Source: Gavia stellata (Eukaryota > Chordata > Aves > Gaviiformes > Gaviidae). Taken from it: 64,000 nt of DNA. Position 1 is the first letter of the stretch; every line of letters begins with the position of its first letter. The position numbers were made by a program, and so were the translations under genes. Shown in pieces: positions 33,340 through 48,400 of this stretch. The notes under the pieces were generated by a model, which saw nothing but the letters and a program-made list of their open reading frames with translations, was not told the origin of the DNA and did not search any database. The stretch spans positions 9,862,687-9,926,686 of the forward strand of contig NC_082598.1 of the NCBI RefSeq assembly GCF_030936135.1, read 5' to 3'.

Positions 33340-36005
33340 AAAAACAAATAAACCTTTTTTATTTCCACTCAAGATTATTCGAGTAATTTTTATTGAAAAT
33401 ATAAGATCTACAAAGCCATGGATACCCAGCGTGGAAGAACTCATTAAGTTAGCACATTCATCTTTAAAAGGAAAATTTCAGGTCGACCTAAGGTACAATA
33501 ATGTTCAATTTAAAAATCTCGTTTTTCCTTCTGTAAGTTTCAAATCTCTTTTCATTAGGAGGTTCTGTGCAAGAGCTGCTTGTCATGAAAGGAAACACTT
33601 TACAATTCATGAATGTGTTCATCATATAATAAATGAACAGCAACAATATACTAGCCTTTTTTTTTTCCTGTTAACAGTCGTGTGTTAAAGTAAACTCTTA
33701 TTTTATTTTTTTTCCATGATTTGGAAATTAGTTACATATGCACCAAAGGAGCTAGTAATTTCTGCTGCTTGTCAGCTACACACAATGAGTATATTGCTGT
33801 GTGCTTTCCCCAACAATGAGGATTTTAGTAATATGCAAGGTGTATAGAACATAATACCAAAACCTGCATCACGGAAAAGGTTAATTGTTTTCTTATTCAG
33901 CTGCCAGAGTTTATAACCTTAGGCCCCTCCCCAGAGCCAAAGTAGGGGTGGCCGTCCATTAGGTTATGTAAATTAAACGTATACATTTTCCTTGTTGGCA
34001 AGTTCCAAGCAGTAAGCGAGAGTGCAAACAAGGATCTGTAAGCTGCCACAAAATGTATTCGTATTTCTACTCCGTGTTGTAAGAGCCAAAGGGAGGACAC
34101 GTATGCAGATGTTGAAAGAACAACTGAATCTTTGTTTTTGATCATTATGGTCAGTCTGTCATGAGGTCTTGTATCCGAATGCTAAAAATGGCACCACACT
34201 TGGACATCCCATAGCCTTACACAGTACGTTTGTGTTTCCCTAGCCACTGAGCACTGGTCTCACAGAGACCCTGACTTTATAAGCTAACAAAATACAGGTT
34301 CGGGTGCTGAAGAATCCATGGGAGGGCTTCTACAAAGACAATTAACCCTCGCACCAAAACCTAATTTTATGATTTTACTTAAAGCCACACTGAATCAGTT
34401 GTGAGAGGGTGAAGATATAAATACACCTCTCTGCTTCATCCGTAAGAAGGTGGACAACTGACCATTCGAACTGAGGGTCTTGAAACAAAGCTTAGTTGTC
34501 CTTTAAACAATGAAAAGGAGAGGCATACATAAATGGTCACCAAGGCACAATATGACAAAGGTGAAGAGTCCCTGAGACTCTGGTCTGGGTCTGTACCATT
34601 CCCCTCCCTATACAAGTAAATGAGAACATTTAGGAAAATATAATACAAAATCTCTTACAGGAAATATAGACTACACTTGCTAAAATCACTTCCCTAAAAG
34701 TGTTTATAGCTTTTTTCTTTTTTTTTTCTTTTTTCTTTTTTTTTTTCTTCTTTTTTTTTTTAAAAGACCTTCTTTAAACAGATAATGCAAAGACTGGTCC
34801 ATTTTTTTCTTACCCGGCAAGCCAAGCTCTAATGACTTCACTAAGCAGAAGTTGTATTAAAATACATCTTCATAGTATTGCTACAATTTGGGTAAATATG
34901 TTCTGAACAGCTTGATGAGTACTAAATAAACTTTGCTGTTTTACAGCATACATTTTAATTTTTTTGCACTTTTTTAAGAATAGAAAATGCAATTATAGTG
35001 TGCAAAAGAAAAAACAAAGATTAATTATCTTCTAGCTGAATACTGTAATTTTAAGCCATGCCTTCCATAAAAATGTATTGACATGTGTAAATAGAAGAAA
35101 AGAAAAAAAATACAAGCAAACAGAGATTTCATTTCCTTGCAAGGGAAGATTAACTATCACAAACTGGATCACTTGAGTCCTGTATTCTTCAGACAAAGAA
35201 ATGAAAAAAAACAACCCAAAAAACCACTGAAATGCTTCAAATGTCATCCATTCCACGATAACAGGTTAAAATTGCAGTGTTGCTTTCCACTACTCCCATT
35301 AACATGGATAGAATGATTTGCTGCTGGTTGGATATTGAATACAATAAAGCAAAAGAAAGTTGAGATCATCCCACATGAAGTCATTATTAGAGCTGGCTTT
35401 TCCCCCGTTTTGAAGTACAGTAGTGACTTGTAAATATGACCTTTTCTAAAGATCATCTGAGATTTTAAGATTTATCTGCCTGCTTCACCCAAACAACAAC
35501 GGCTGAAAGAATTTACTCTATAGAGCCCGCTATACAGCATTCAAAATGTTTTGGGTTTTTTTTATGAAAAAATACCACAAAAAGTAGTTTTAGGTTTTCA
35601 TATCTCCGAATCACTAACACGTTGTAGAATCCATTTATTCTTCCATGTTTGAAATGGTTTCTGCAAAATCAAAATAACTGTCAAACTCCCTTACGCCATG
35701 CTTCCAACAGTTCGAATTTAATACTTCTTGAATGGAATGACATAATTTATTTTCTTTAATTTGCAGTATGGCTACATCAAGCTAGCTTTAAGTCACAACT
35801 GTACCTAACCACAGTTCTCTGCAGCAAACCCATGATTTACAATATCTAGTATTGTGGTTACAGTGCAGGGAACCGTGGGTAAGAAACCTCCATGTCAGAG
35901 TACTGTGGTTGGGGTTTCCCGGAAGAGTGGCAGTTGACACCTCTGGAATATTCATATATAAGTGCTTCAGTCAGATGGTCCTGAGTTGAAGGGGTAACTC
36001 AGGCA
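33340..36005 (-). other. MXD4: Probable MXD4 3' UTR
   Basis: Mammalian MXD4 has a 3' UTR of a few kilobases. Here an AATAAA on the minus strand at about 33362-33357 is followed by T-rich sequence (GTTTTTACTTTTTC), which would end a UTR of about 2.65 kb. Nearer hexamers exist at about 35746 and 35636, so shorter forms are possible. A long pyrimidine tract at 34710-34762 would be A-rich in the transcript. Confidence 0.4.
34710..34762. repeat. T-rich/CT low-complexity tract
   Basis: About 50 bases of almost pure T with scattered C on the plus strand. It lies in the probable MXD4 3' UTR and may be mistaken for a poly(A) priming site in cDNA data. Confidence 0.85.
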
Positions 36006-36154
36006 CTATGAGAGCCTGGCATTCAGTCTGCGGGAATGTGTGTAACCTCCGTCACTTGAACCGCTTTGCAAACTGTAGTGGTCTTCAGCATCACTGGCAC
36101 TTCCAATACTGTCCATTTCGCCTGGAGTAAACTCCATTCCTTCAATGTCTACTT
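36006..36154 (-). CDS. MXD4: MXD4 terminal exon
   Basis: Acceptor TGTTTTCTTTAG; stop TAG at 36008-36006. Codes [36 protein letters not shown] and [12 protein letters not shown]. Human has [20 protein letters not shown] and ends in ALS, so the stop position fits the family. Confidence 0.95.
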
Positions 36155-36436
36155 CTAAAGAAAACAGAAGAAGGCACATTTTCAGAAAGGCAGCGGTTGT
36201 AGCAAGTAATCACGGGCCAGTAATGCCTGTGTCAATCAATGTTCAGGTGAAACCTGAATCGTACTTCATTTTCTGTCATTAAAAAAACCAAAACCCGGAA
36301 CAGTAATTCTCGAGGAAAGGATCATCTTGTCCCCCTGAGAATTAAAATCCCTTCTGTCCTCATCCACATAAATATACTGCATGACATCAATACCAAATGC
36401 TGTCACAGAACCATTCCAACCCATGCCTAGACACTG

Positions 36437-36472
<36 letters not shown>

Positions 36473-39400
36473 AAACCCTCTGAGGCCACAATACTGCAGC
36501 ACCGTTCATGGCAATTCCAACCTATACAGGTGTCGGCTAGTAGTGACCGTGGTGTAGCCATCTGTCCACCGGTAACTGCACCGTGACCAACAACTCATCT
36601 CCCATAGGCCCTGAAAAAGTCAGGCTGTGCAAGTGGTCAGGCACAGAAAAACTTCAGATGAGAAAATAAGAAATGGGGACAGGGAGCTTGAAGAGCTCTG
36701 CCTTAAATGAGAACCAAATGTAGAGAAACTTGGTGATCATTACAGAGAAAATATTTTAAAATTTCACAATAAATTATGTGGGATTAATTTATTCACACAA
36801 ATGAATTGAGACCAGTAAGATATTTTTTTTCCAAGAAGAAAATATTATGCCAGCCTTACCAATAATTACACTAAAAATTCAGAACATTAAGTGGTAATTG
36901 TTTAAAAAATTGGCAAAAACACATGCAGTATAAATAGCTTGAAAAATACATGCGGTATTAATAGCTTCAAAACTGATTAGAAAAAAGAAAGTTTTTTAAA
37001 TAATGTAAAAAAGATGCAGGAGTTTTTTATTCTGCAAATTGCATAATGGAACAATTTTGTCTGGGTTTTGTGGAAAGCTTGCTTTTAGTTCAAAATAATG
37101 TTTTCTTGCTCCCCTACTTCCCTTTTCCTTCCTGCTCCTGCAGGTCCCTTTGGGAAGCCCTCGTTCAATTACCTTGTTCAGAGTCAGTGGATATTGTTGA
37201 TCCCATACTGTCAGTGCGGATACGCTCCATGCCCTGCACGGATAGCTGCTCCAATCTGCGTTTGAGGTAGCGGTGTTCCCGCTGTAATTGTTCTTTAATA
37301 TTTAGAGCTTTTCGGTCCTGTTCTTCCAATTTCTTAAAGGGAGAGAAAAGATAGTAAGCCGACAGTTTTTACTCATGTTAAAACATAAGTAACCTAAGAT
37401 CTTTTCGTAAACAGTAATTTTAAAACAATTTACATTTTAAAAAATGAATTTATAACTAAATTTAAATTAAATTAAAAAATCAAATTTTTATTACCATTCT
37501 GTAGAGGTCAGTACAATTCAAGCTGGCTAAGCCAGAACTGAATTTGTTTCACAATAAGATACATGGATACAGGGCTAGAAAAAAAATCCCTGAGAGACTC
37601 TCTTGCCACTAGCAGACGTTCCTCAGCTAAGACCGAATTATTGTTACCTGGGTTGTGGGGAATATTTAAATCATTTTGTCAGGCAAAACTGGCATCATCT
37701 GTGATACCTCGAGCCCAGCTCAGGTTTCAGTCAGAATGTAATGCCTCTTTAGGTGAAAGAAGAGACTTATCACCATAAAGGAACCACTGCGAACCTCCTG
37801 AATGCTCTCTCTCCTACCACAGGCCGTGGAAATTTTTACCATTTAAAAAGCTTCATTAACAATAAGCAGTATTAATTATATATATTCGGAGGTATTTACT
37901 AACAATTCTCTTTATTCTTGCATTTTTTTTCCTTGAACTTCTGCAGAGCAAATATGATAATTCTGTGATAACGTCCTCCAAAATCAGTGGTATTAATCCA
38001 AAACTTCTCAGCAAACAGCCTGTGAAAGGATCCTTCCACACATCTACCTAAAATCTCCCCTCTGCTTGAAAAAAAGAAGGTATTAATTTTGGAAATAAAA
38101 AGAATACTTCACACCTGGTAAAATGCACTCCACTGTTGGTCCAAATGCAATAACAGAAATAGTATCTTTAAGAATTCAACTTAACCCTCTTCCAAATCAC
38201 TGATGGCCATTTAAAAAAATTGACTATATAATTAGGGAAGAAAGTGAGTACGATGGGATCAAAAGCAGGAAGGACACACAAACCAAAACACCTTATATTA
38301 TTTAAAAATATTATTTAACTGATGAAGTAAATTGCAGGTTGTAGCAGTAAAAGCACTTGTAAGAAAGACCAAATGTCTCTGTGAGCTGTGTTTACACGAC
38401 CACTGAGATTTAGGAGATGTGCAGGGAGTGAAAACAGCTGCTGACAATTCCTCCCTACTGTCTGAATGCACCCATGCTTGGTTTTCTGAGGAGAGCGGGG
38501 TGGGACAGTGCATAGCAAACCACAAGCAAAATAATTTCAGAGATTTTGCTGTTCCAGTGCAAGCCTGAAAGCAAAAATATTTATCTTTGAAAAAATAATT
38601 GACACTATTGAACTGGGCAGTTTCCTGGCTGAATGAAATCTAACTTCTGCAGCCTTGTACTAAGCCCCCTCCCAGGCAATACACTACGTAGATATGCATC
38701 ATACATGGCTACACAATGTTATAATAAGAAAAGGGGTTGGTACATCCCTGTACACAACAAACCAAATGTGCCCAATTGATCAGATTTCCTTTTCCTGTAT
38801 TTTCCTGGCTCCAGTCCCAAACTCTAACAACTATTTTAGGAATGAACTCAGTGATTCATATCCAGGAGACTCAAAACCATCCAATCTTTCAGGGCAAGTT
38901 TCAATATATGGGCATGTGCGTGTGAAAAGTTCAAAACTAATGACTGTATTAGAAACGGCAGACAGGCATTGGCATGCTCTGGCAGTGCAGGGGGGAGGTA
39001 GCTGACCTGACGAAGAGGAGCAATTAAGTGGCAACCCAGTTAGGGTAGGTTCAGTTAAAATCTTAAGAAAGCTAAACTTCAGTTTCAGTTTTCAGAAAAT
39101 GAGTACTTGGTACCATGCACCATGCACTTGGAAAGAATCTGTTCCTAGCTTTTTTTATCAGCAGCTGAAATGGTAACTACATGGCTAATCTCTCACACTT
39201 GCCACTTGTAAAAACAGTTTTTCAATTTGTATGCATAAGCCCATGATAGGGGGGCAGCCCAAGACAAAAACCACATGCAGTGCCTTTCACGCACGTTAGC
39301 CTGAATTATAAACAAGAGGCCAAAATCTCAAATGGTAAAAACAGGGGTTGCCCAGCTGGAGTAAATGTGCTTACAAGAGCTGAAGAAGTAGCTCAGTAAA

Positions 39401-42400
39401 CTTGTTCACAAGAATGGTTTTGCTTAAATTAATCTTTAATTCTTCATATGAATTACACCCATTTCTGCGACTGCAGTGAATCTGAATGCTGTACAACAGC
39501 AGGCCGTTCTCCAGAACATTCCAAGATTACTGGCAGTGTTCAACCTCTCTTGACACTTTTCTTGACCTTTTTCCTATAACACTGAAAAATGCCAGATGAA
39601 TAATTACAGTGCCAGACACAGCAGCACAAACCTGTTCTTTAACTTCTACATTTAAATACTTGTTTGTCTTATTTCTGTGCACAACCCTGTTCCCCTGAAG
39701 ACTACGACAGTGAAAATGGGAGTGAAGGCGTCTTTGGAGAAGGGAGGCCTGAGGAATAATTCCCTCTGAATTACCTGTGCAAAGTATAACCTGTACTGCT
39801 GCTGGATCACAGGTGAGATTTTGTTTTGTTTTTTGTTGTAAACTTGTTACACACAAGAAACATGCAAGGGGAGCAGCAGCTAACAGGAGACTGCATCTCA
39901 TTTTAGGAGTCTTTTAAATGATTGTCAAATGCTCCAGGATCTGGTCATCAAGATGTGGGATGGGGATAAGGCTTAGGAGTAGCTATAATCCCTTTGACTC
40001 CATTAGTTTTTTTGATCACAAATGGATCTGGCTTTTTACAATGAAATCAGTGCAGTACAATGCTACTTTGCCCAGACCTTAAAAAAAAAATAAAAATCAA
40101 AGAACAGCCTTGATAGATATATATTCTATTTTACAATACAAAGTAAAGCATTAGTAACAAAGCAGAAATCATGAAATCACCGTTTTTTGTGTATCTGAGA
40201 CTGCAGGGTAAACTGCAAAACACAAAACCTTGCTACTGTGACTGAAATCCTTGCAACTAATAAAGGTCAATATATCCAGAAGATTGGACATATAGATATG
40301 GATTTTGTGTGAAAATTAGTTTCCTCTCTATGGATACACATTCTGGAAGATTCTGTTTTAAAAGAAATAAAAATATGGATAAACTTTTTTTACCTTGATA
40401 TGCATCTTAGCTCTTTTCAACAGACTTAGAGTGGTGTGTCTGGTGCTGTCCGGCCCAAGAGGCACAAGCTGTTTTAGCTGTTCCAAATATAGCCGGAGTT
40501 TAGCCCGCCTGAAATTATTAAAAACGAAGAGCGTTGTAGTAAAGTTGCACCCGAACAGCATATCCTATATGCAAACACCATCTGTTTGCAGGATCTCTGA
40601 GCAGAACTCGATTCAACGGTGGCTTCCTTTCCCCTCCCTTTGGCAAACTTTCAGACCGAAAGGTCACTTGAAATGCAGTAACGCTGCTTAGCACATTCAG
40701 ATAGTAGTTTCATACTATATTTCAAAGCAGTTTGCTCAGTCTGGTTAGTGCCATCTTAACGAAGGGGGAGTACGCTCAAGAGATCTGATAAATCTAGGCA
40801 AGGCTGCACACTGAATTCATGGCTGGGTAAGGAATTAAAACTGAGACTTCACTCCAACCCAGTGATTTTTTCAGGCAGAGATGGAGCTGTGAGAGGGAGC
40901 AGGGAGACTGCAGCCCCTGATTCCCCTCTCTCCCATTAGCCCTGCCTGATGCGATAGACATGCTCCTGCTATACAAGGCAAGGGCATCCATGCAGCTCTG
41001 CACAGCTCCGAGGTGCTTCCAGCCATGGTTTATCAATATATTGTAACACGGAGGTCCTGATCCCACCTTTCCCCCCATCTACTGAACCACAGTCTCCCCA
41101 AGGAGGAGACATTTCTCCTCTCGCTGTACAGCCAGCACAACGTTTATTATAAACGCACAAGAGAAAATAGTTCCAGCCATACTGGGTCCTGCTTTCTCCA
41201 TTATTCTTTGCAAGTAGCACTACTGCTGCTCTCCACTCTCTCTCCTGTACTAATGACATTAAATCCTTCAGTAAAAAGAGGATAAACAAAGTGGTATCTC
41301 AACAGATACTCGGTTTCCAAACGTCTTGTCTGTCTTCTAGAATCAAGTTGGCAATACAGTAGTCCACAAAACAGTAGCTTCAACTATACAAAACAGGGCA
41401 GTGGCAAACCAACAACAGTGCACGAGTGTGTTTCTAAAGTTAAATCCAAAAGAAAATCCCTTCTAGTTTTAATGCACAATTCTTGAACAGGAATCCATAC
41501 AAAATCACCTTTCAGTTTTGCGATGAGCTAGAAATAGATGCAGAAGCATTTACATGAGCAACATCTCTACTACCCTCCTTTCTGCCAGTCTGTTACAGAC
41601 TGAACAAAGCCATGTCCTGGAGCACGCGAACATCCCCCACAAAGCAGTAATAGTAAGTGAAGTGGATCACAAGTGTGAGATGAATAACCATCTTTTTTCC
41701 AAATCTGCTCGATGCTGCATGAAGGAAACAAACTCTGCAGGAAGTTTAATGCTTCTGGTCAAGAATGAACTTTCTTTTGAACAATCATTTCAGAACCAGA
41801 ATTCAGCATCAGTGTTTGAAATGCAGCTGAAGAGAATTTAACATGCACCAAATGACAAATTACACATGTGTAATTGGAATGATTAGTGTAATGTGAAAAC
41901 AACCTGAGAATTAATAGAGAAAAAAACCCAAAGCAAAATAAAATCTAATTAAAATACAGTACTGTAATGACTACACACTCACATGTTTAGTTCTGGCTGC
42001 CTATAAATCAGCAGTGTATTAGGGAGGATTTCAAAGAGCATTTCTATAAAATTGTTAATTCTTTCTTCGAGCCACTTAGGGAAAAAAGAACATTGGTGAA
42101 AATGTGATTCCCAAGAGAAAACTGATGACAGATTCTTTGTTTAGGCCTGGGGTTTGTTTTTAAATACAAGGCTCTAAACATAACCATCTATATGCTTTTA
42201 TTTAAACAATGGCAACGAAGATTGGGGTAAATATTCACAAAAATAGCTCCATCAGATCGCAGAGCACCTCTGTGGCTGCAAATTTAAACTGGAATCTAAT
42301 TTAAATAGATCCCAAAGGGGAAATACCAGAATTAAGGACCACTGTTATTTATACAGAAACTCCTAATCTCCTAATCAAGTAAATTTATATTTCTGTGTCT

Positions 42401-45400
42401 GTAATCTCTAACAACTATCTGGCTGGTTTTGTATTCTAAATAAAAAAACTTGCTTCAGGGACTAAATTCAATTAATCTTTTTGTTTTTTAAATGGCCTCT
42501 AAACACACACACACACAATCATCTGCGTCACTCAGCACAACTTGGATGCAACTGTTATTTAGACAGCTGACAAGAAAGTGGGGACTGAAGATAAAGGAGG
42601 ATGTGGCAAGGAAGAGGACAAGAATAGTAAAGTATTATTATATCCAAGTAGTAAATAGAGAGTTAAAGGCATTGAAATGGAACGATCAATATACTTGCAG
42701 TAACTAAAAGTCTGATAAGGAATATACAGAAATGTTGATCTAAGAGCTACTTGATATTAAACCTGGAAAACATTAATGAAACCACACTACATACTCAACT
42801 TACCTGCCTCTATTACTATCTGAAGAAAGTCTGCTTACCACAGGGAGAAAATAAGGATTTAGTGCACTTCCTTACCATCAACTGGGGAATTAACAGAAAT
42901 GTTACCAAGATCCAGCGGGCACGGCTGTGTGTCTTTTTAAAGCGCTATGTTGCTTTATGTTGCTTGTCAGCCAGGTAAAGCAGGACTTTACAGAAGTGCC
43001 ACAAAGAAAACATGACTGAAGCTAAGAAGAATATTTTAACAGACCTATGAGAAGAATTAAAAAGAGCTAAATATTAAAAAAATTGCTTTAAGGCATTCTC
43101 AGCACTAACAATTGATAGCACTAAATGTAATAAACACACTTGCCAAAAGACCTGCTCTAACGTCACCTTTTTTTTTAAAGGGACTTTTTCTTTCGTTTAT
43201 TTACTCAGCACCTGTGAAACCATTAAAGATTTTAAAGCATAAGCACATAGATCTTTACATAACTACAGGTGTGTTTATGTGGCTAATTCATATATTATAA
43301 CACAACAGCATAATGGATGGCACAGATTGTGAACATAAAGAAAAGAAAACCAGCCCACCACAATTCCAGTGGTACTGGAGTAAATATCCCCACGTTTTTC
43401 ATTTTGCACATCTTAGAAAAAACTGTAAGAATGTAAGAAAACATTTCAGGCATGTTATGTTAACAGATCACACCAGGAGGAACAAGGGACTCAAACTTCA
43501 CAGCAGATAAGTTGTCGCGTACAGACTCTGCCAGCACCAATTTCTCTCTTTTTTCTGCAGGGACCTGACAGCTTTCACTTTTCCTCGGCTGACTGTGACT
43601 GCCGCAGGAGGGAAAGGCACTCACAGAGGTAACTGCAACCGGAGCTGCTTTGTGTTTTGCAGCTCATGCCTTAAATTGCACCTAGAAAATAAGTAAAAAA
43701 AAAAGCAGCCCGGTCTCAGAGCAACAGGGTAACAATCTCTGTGCAGGAAATGGGGTTGAAGTTTGGTAATGATGCTCTGCTCCAGCTTCGAAACCTGACT
43801 GTTACACCTTCGCCCACACGAAGCACAGTGTCAGGCCACGACGCCGGTGCCTAGAGAAGCGGGCACTTTGCTCACCTCATGCGGCTGTGCAGAAATATCC
43901 CACCTGTCACTGCTACTGCATTTATCAGGGAAGGTAAGGATCTAAAAAAAGCCGTCCAAAATCTGAATCCTTAAACCTATAGCTCTCCGTTTTGGGTACG
44001 GCCCCGCGCATGGAGAGAGACGCATGGGTGACCTGTCTCTGTTTACCGCATTTTCCTTTCTGCCAGAAGATAAAGCGGTTTCAGATGTTCAAGACTTCAG
44101 TGTTTCCCCGTAAGTGACCTCACAACACGGTCCTATAAATCTGCATTATAGCTCTTGTAATGCTTAATAGAAATTAATTACTAAGCCCACAGACTTGGTC
44201 AGCGTTCCACAGCAGTGGCCATGTCGGGGAGCAGCCGGGTGGTTCATCACGTTCACTTAAAGGAGAATCTAACTTGCTGACAACTAACATAACAGGTGCC
44301 AGCTGGAATTCCCTTGAACTGGTTTTGAATCCAGGAAAGCTGTAATGGGCAATACTGGCAGGTATTTCAGAACCAGTAACAAAATGAACCCTGGAGCCCC
44401 ACAACTTGGAGGCACAAAGCAGCAACACAGTGTTGTTAAGAATTTCCCTGTAGTATGAGGACATCCACCAGAAGTTCATTTGAAGACCACTCACCGACTG
44501 TAGTCCTCAGGACTCCAGTTTGCTCCAGCGCTTGGCTATGAAAATGCAGGAGCAATGCTAGCCAGAGAAGCTACGGTTCACCACTTCTCCAAAAAAGGCT
44601 GCCATGCAAAAGTAAACTAAGATCTTTGACCCTAACCGATTTAAAATTGTGCTAAATGAGTCTATTAGATAATGGTCAATAAGCTTCCCCATACATATGA
44701 AATCCCAGATGCAAATCCATTTATTACACCAAGAAATGGAATACTAAGATGCAGAGAAAAAAAAAAAAGGAAACAAAAAAGCCTATTGTTCACACTGGAT
44801 AATCTTCATTCCAAAGAAACTGCAACAATTCCATGAAATTCCTACAACTACTTGACTGGTGGTTGCAATAGGAACAAAATATTTCTCAGTAGGGCCAAAT
44901 AATATAACAAGAGACAATGATTGTGAACTGGGAGTTTCAGGATGGACATTAGGAAACTGATTTTTTACTAGGGCAGTGGTGCACAATCAGAATAGGCTGG
45001 CAGAAAGGCTGTAGCAGTGCTGTCCTTGGAGGTTTTTCACGATGTAGCCAGACAAAGCCATCGCCATTCAGAGGTCCCTCCAATGAACATTTCTGTAAGC
45101 ATTTAAATCAGAGATTGCTTGTAAAGCTGTAGCATTCGAGTCACAAGATTGGTCCCATTCACGTAACAGCAAAAAAATACCCCAATTGTGTGCCTTAAAC
45201 CTATGCCAGCCTGATCGATAGAGTGCTGGCAGGTTTGTGGAGTGACCAATCCACCTGCAGTCTTTCCACAGAGGCTCTCCAGGACTTTTTTAGGTCCAGC
45301 ACAGCAGGTAGAAATGGCCTGCAGCTAGCCAGACAGCAAATAGTTGTTCAGGCAGTAGTTGCACAGATTTTTGATAGCAGCAAAGGTGTGTTTCCTAAAC

Positions 45401-48400
45401 CATACAAGTATAAATTTATAGATCCTATTTGTGAGAGGGAACAGCATCCATCGTTTAAGCCACTGATCTGCACAAAGCCTGCTGGAAAGGTAAAGCCTTC
45501 CTGCAGCAAGTGCATGTCCAAAACAAGCTGCTTAGTTCTCAACATGGCATGCCTCAGCCAGGCCTCGACAAAATTAAATGGCCACAGACACTCATGGTAG
45601 TTTACACGGCGACGGTGAAAAACTCTGTAGCGTGAAACTCGTGCTTGTCAATCCTGCCACCCTGGCTGGGCAGCCCATGCAGACAAAGCTGCTGACAGCC
45701 TTCCATGCATTTATGGTGGGTAGCATGGGGTAGGCATTTCCTCAAAGCTACACTTGAAGACAGAAACAACGGTTCCTGCTGTTGACATTGTGCGGCTGAC
45801 TGCCAGAGATCACTTGCAGAAACCCTCACAAGGGCCATGCTCGTCTGTTTCTCAACAATCATGGGCAAGAGCATAAAACTCACTAGAGAGAAGTCAAATT
45901 CATGACAGCGTTCACCTTGCATGTCCTCAAGGTCTCAGTCCACAGCCTCCCCAAATTAGAAGAATGACTCTTTCACATGTACACATTCTCTTGTTGACCC
46001 AAAGCTGGCTGTAAAAGGGAAGGAGCAACTCTATCAGCAAAGTTTGTCATCTCATGGAAAGTCCCAGAACAGCTCTGTCTGGTCCACACCCACTCACTCC
46101 TACTATCAGATTGCCCAGTCAAGACATGGAGCTCTCTTGGCCATACTGGGAGGCATCTTAGAGCTGCAGCATGTCCAGTTGATGGGCGGCAAGGCTGGGA
46201 AATGGACAAAAAGCTACTCAATGTCCATATTCCCATACTGCATGCTCTGAATTTCCCTTCATGCTGGCTCCAGCAGAAGCTGGCTAGGTTAGGCAGTGAT
46301 GTTGCTTCAACACCCACAGCCCAATGTACCTCTCACACCATAGTTTATCACTGAAGCACGTATGGGCATGAAACAATGCCTGCCTCACAAGAAGGCCCTA
46401 AGCGTGCTTTCTGCAAGATGCTTTCAATGCTAAAAATGCTTGCGTGGCTGAACATGTGTCTGTATTTCAGATGTCCCAAATTTAGTCTACTAAACTAGCT
46501 GTGTGTACAGGAGGTTGACGTACTCTCAAATCAACTGCTAAATATACTTGCTTGGTGATGTTCTGAAAAGGACACTACAGATCAAACACTCAAATGACAT
46601 CGAAAATGCAATCATCACAAGCCACACTAGTGAGAACAACAGATATATTTGAAATAGATGCAAAAATTAAAAATTCATCATTTCTGTACTTTAACTATTT
46701 CAGTCCAAAAACCAGACAGCCTCAGACCCTATCGCAAGGCAAATTCAGTCCTACTTCACAGAGTTTTTAATACAACCAACCCCCCACTTCCAAGAATATA
46801 AACCTATTTGAAATTAATCTAGAGGAAGACAAAAACTTGTTACAAACTGTACAGAGTTACCGAAGTATTTCGGATTCCTTCCCTCACGTTTCACATTTTT
46901 TTCCACATTCAAACCTATCCTGGTCCTGGTGTTGTGCAACGAAGTTAATACGCAAAGTTTTAAATATAGAGCAGTTACTACATTTTTCATTGTTGCATAA
47001 TGACTATGTAATCTGGCTTAATAATGTACATAGGATAAAGCCAGAGAAGAATCTCTGCACCAAAAATTCACTTCTGGAGTCAAATGTTCTCCAGGTACAT
47101 TTGTGAACCAAAGTGGTCTGGGCTGAGCCCACATCTCTGGGGCAGAGCGCCCTGTGGTGAACTAATGGTTGTGTTTTCTCCCTGAAGAAAGGTGATTTTA
47201 CCTCCCTACCAGACATGAAATTCAGCATAAAATACAGAAGTGAGCTAACTGCAATTGTAAGATGCTCGCGTTTTTACAGGAAGACTCTTCACAGTTTTAT
47301 TTATGAAATGCAAATACCTGCGTTCAGGGAGCACTCAAGTTTTAGATAGAGAGAATCGGCAAACACAGAAGTTCAGGATCCTTTGTGACATGCACTGGTC
47401 AGGATGAACAGAGACAGCATCATTATTCATAAATTTATCATTATTTCGAAGTTTTTAAGAAATGCACACCAGCAGTAAAAACCTTCCCATTGCGACTTCA
47501 GGATTCACCTGCCACCAAGGCAAAATCAGAGAGAGGAACTCTGCCTGCCTTCTGACTCCAACATCAACCCTTTCTTACTAGAGAGCTTGAGGCAGCAAGT
47601 CGAGATCACTTAAGGGCTTCAGTTCTTATTTATTTTGTCACACTCGAGCGATGACAGAATTTTGCTGCAAATGGCTTTAACGGTACTGAAAATTAAATGT
47701 GTTCATATTATTTTGTATATTCCTGGGTATCATGGCCATACATATAACATAGGTGCACACATAATTATATACACCACTCTGCTTAGTATAAGTTTGTACT
47801 CAAGTATACTTGTCTCACTCCTCCTTAAGCTAACACTTTTCTTAAAGTAAGTGTCAGGAATGATATCTTTAGAGCTCTACAATACTTTTATAAGCTAGCA
47901 AAGATGATCCTGTACTAATTAAAACACATTTGTTTACAAAGGCATTTAAAGAGATTATATATGAACTTCCATCTTAAATCATAGAAATTCAATCATATAA
48001 AAATGATTTCTAAAGAAACCTATTTATTAATGGTCCAGACAGAATTTAGCATATCTTCAGCAAAATATTAAATACAATGGAAGATAACAACCCACAACTG
48101 AAGTATAAAATTCTGTCTCTTCCACATTTATTTCAGTCAGAAACACTTTCAATACTTTCTACTCTATAAAGGATACCTCAAATACACTTTTTTTCCAAAA
48201 GAGGCTCTAGCTCATACTCAAGCTGAACAATCTATTTCAACTACACAACAAATTCGCTTTAGTGAAAAGGAAAGAAAACCTCTTAGTACTAAAGCACTGT
48301 ACCATAGCAAACCACCCAGTGTGCCGATTGCTACGAGATGTGTGAAATGCTTGCTCACAGTTGAGCGCCTCAGAGTCAAAACCAGAAAATTCAGTAGCGC

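Larger units (their letters stand above)
36155..37172 (-). other. MXD4: MXD4 intron 5, 1.0 kb, with poly(A) and tandem repeat
   Basis: Contains 29 consecutive A at 36442-36470 and an imperfect 20-bp duplication (ACATGC[AG]GTAT...AATAGCTT at 36921-36940 and 36948-36967). No other element seen. Confidence 0.8.

Noticed and set aside
32106-33368. Several 60-108 codon ORFs in the intergenic stretch before MXD4
   Set aside because: Overlap each other on both strands, no recognisable domain, no conserved splice context.
43540-44160. Possible alternative MXD4 promoter (slightly CpG-richer patch upstream of the HLH exon)
   Set aside because: CpG density is far below that of the 24-kb island, and no promoter motif or first-exon donor with an ATG was found.
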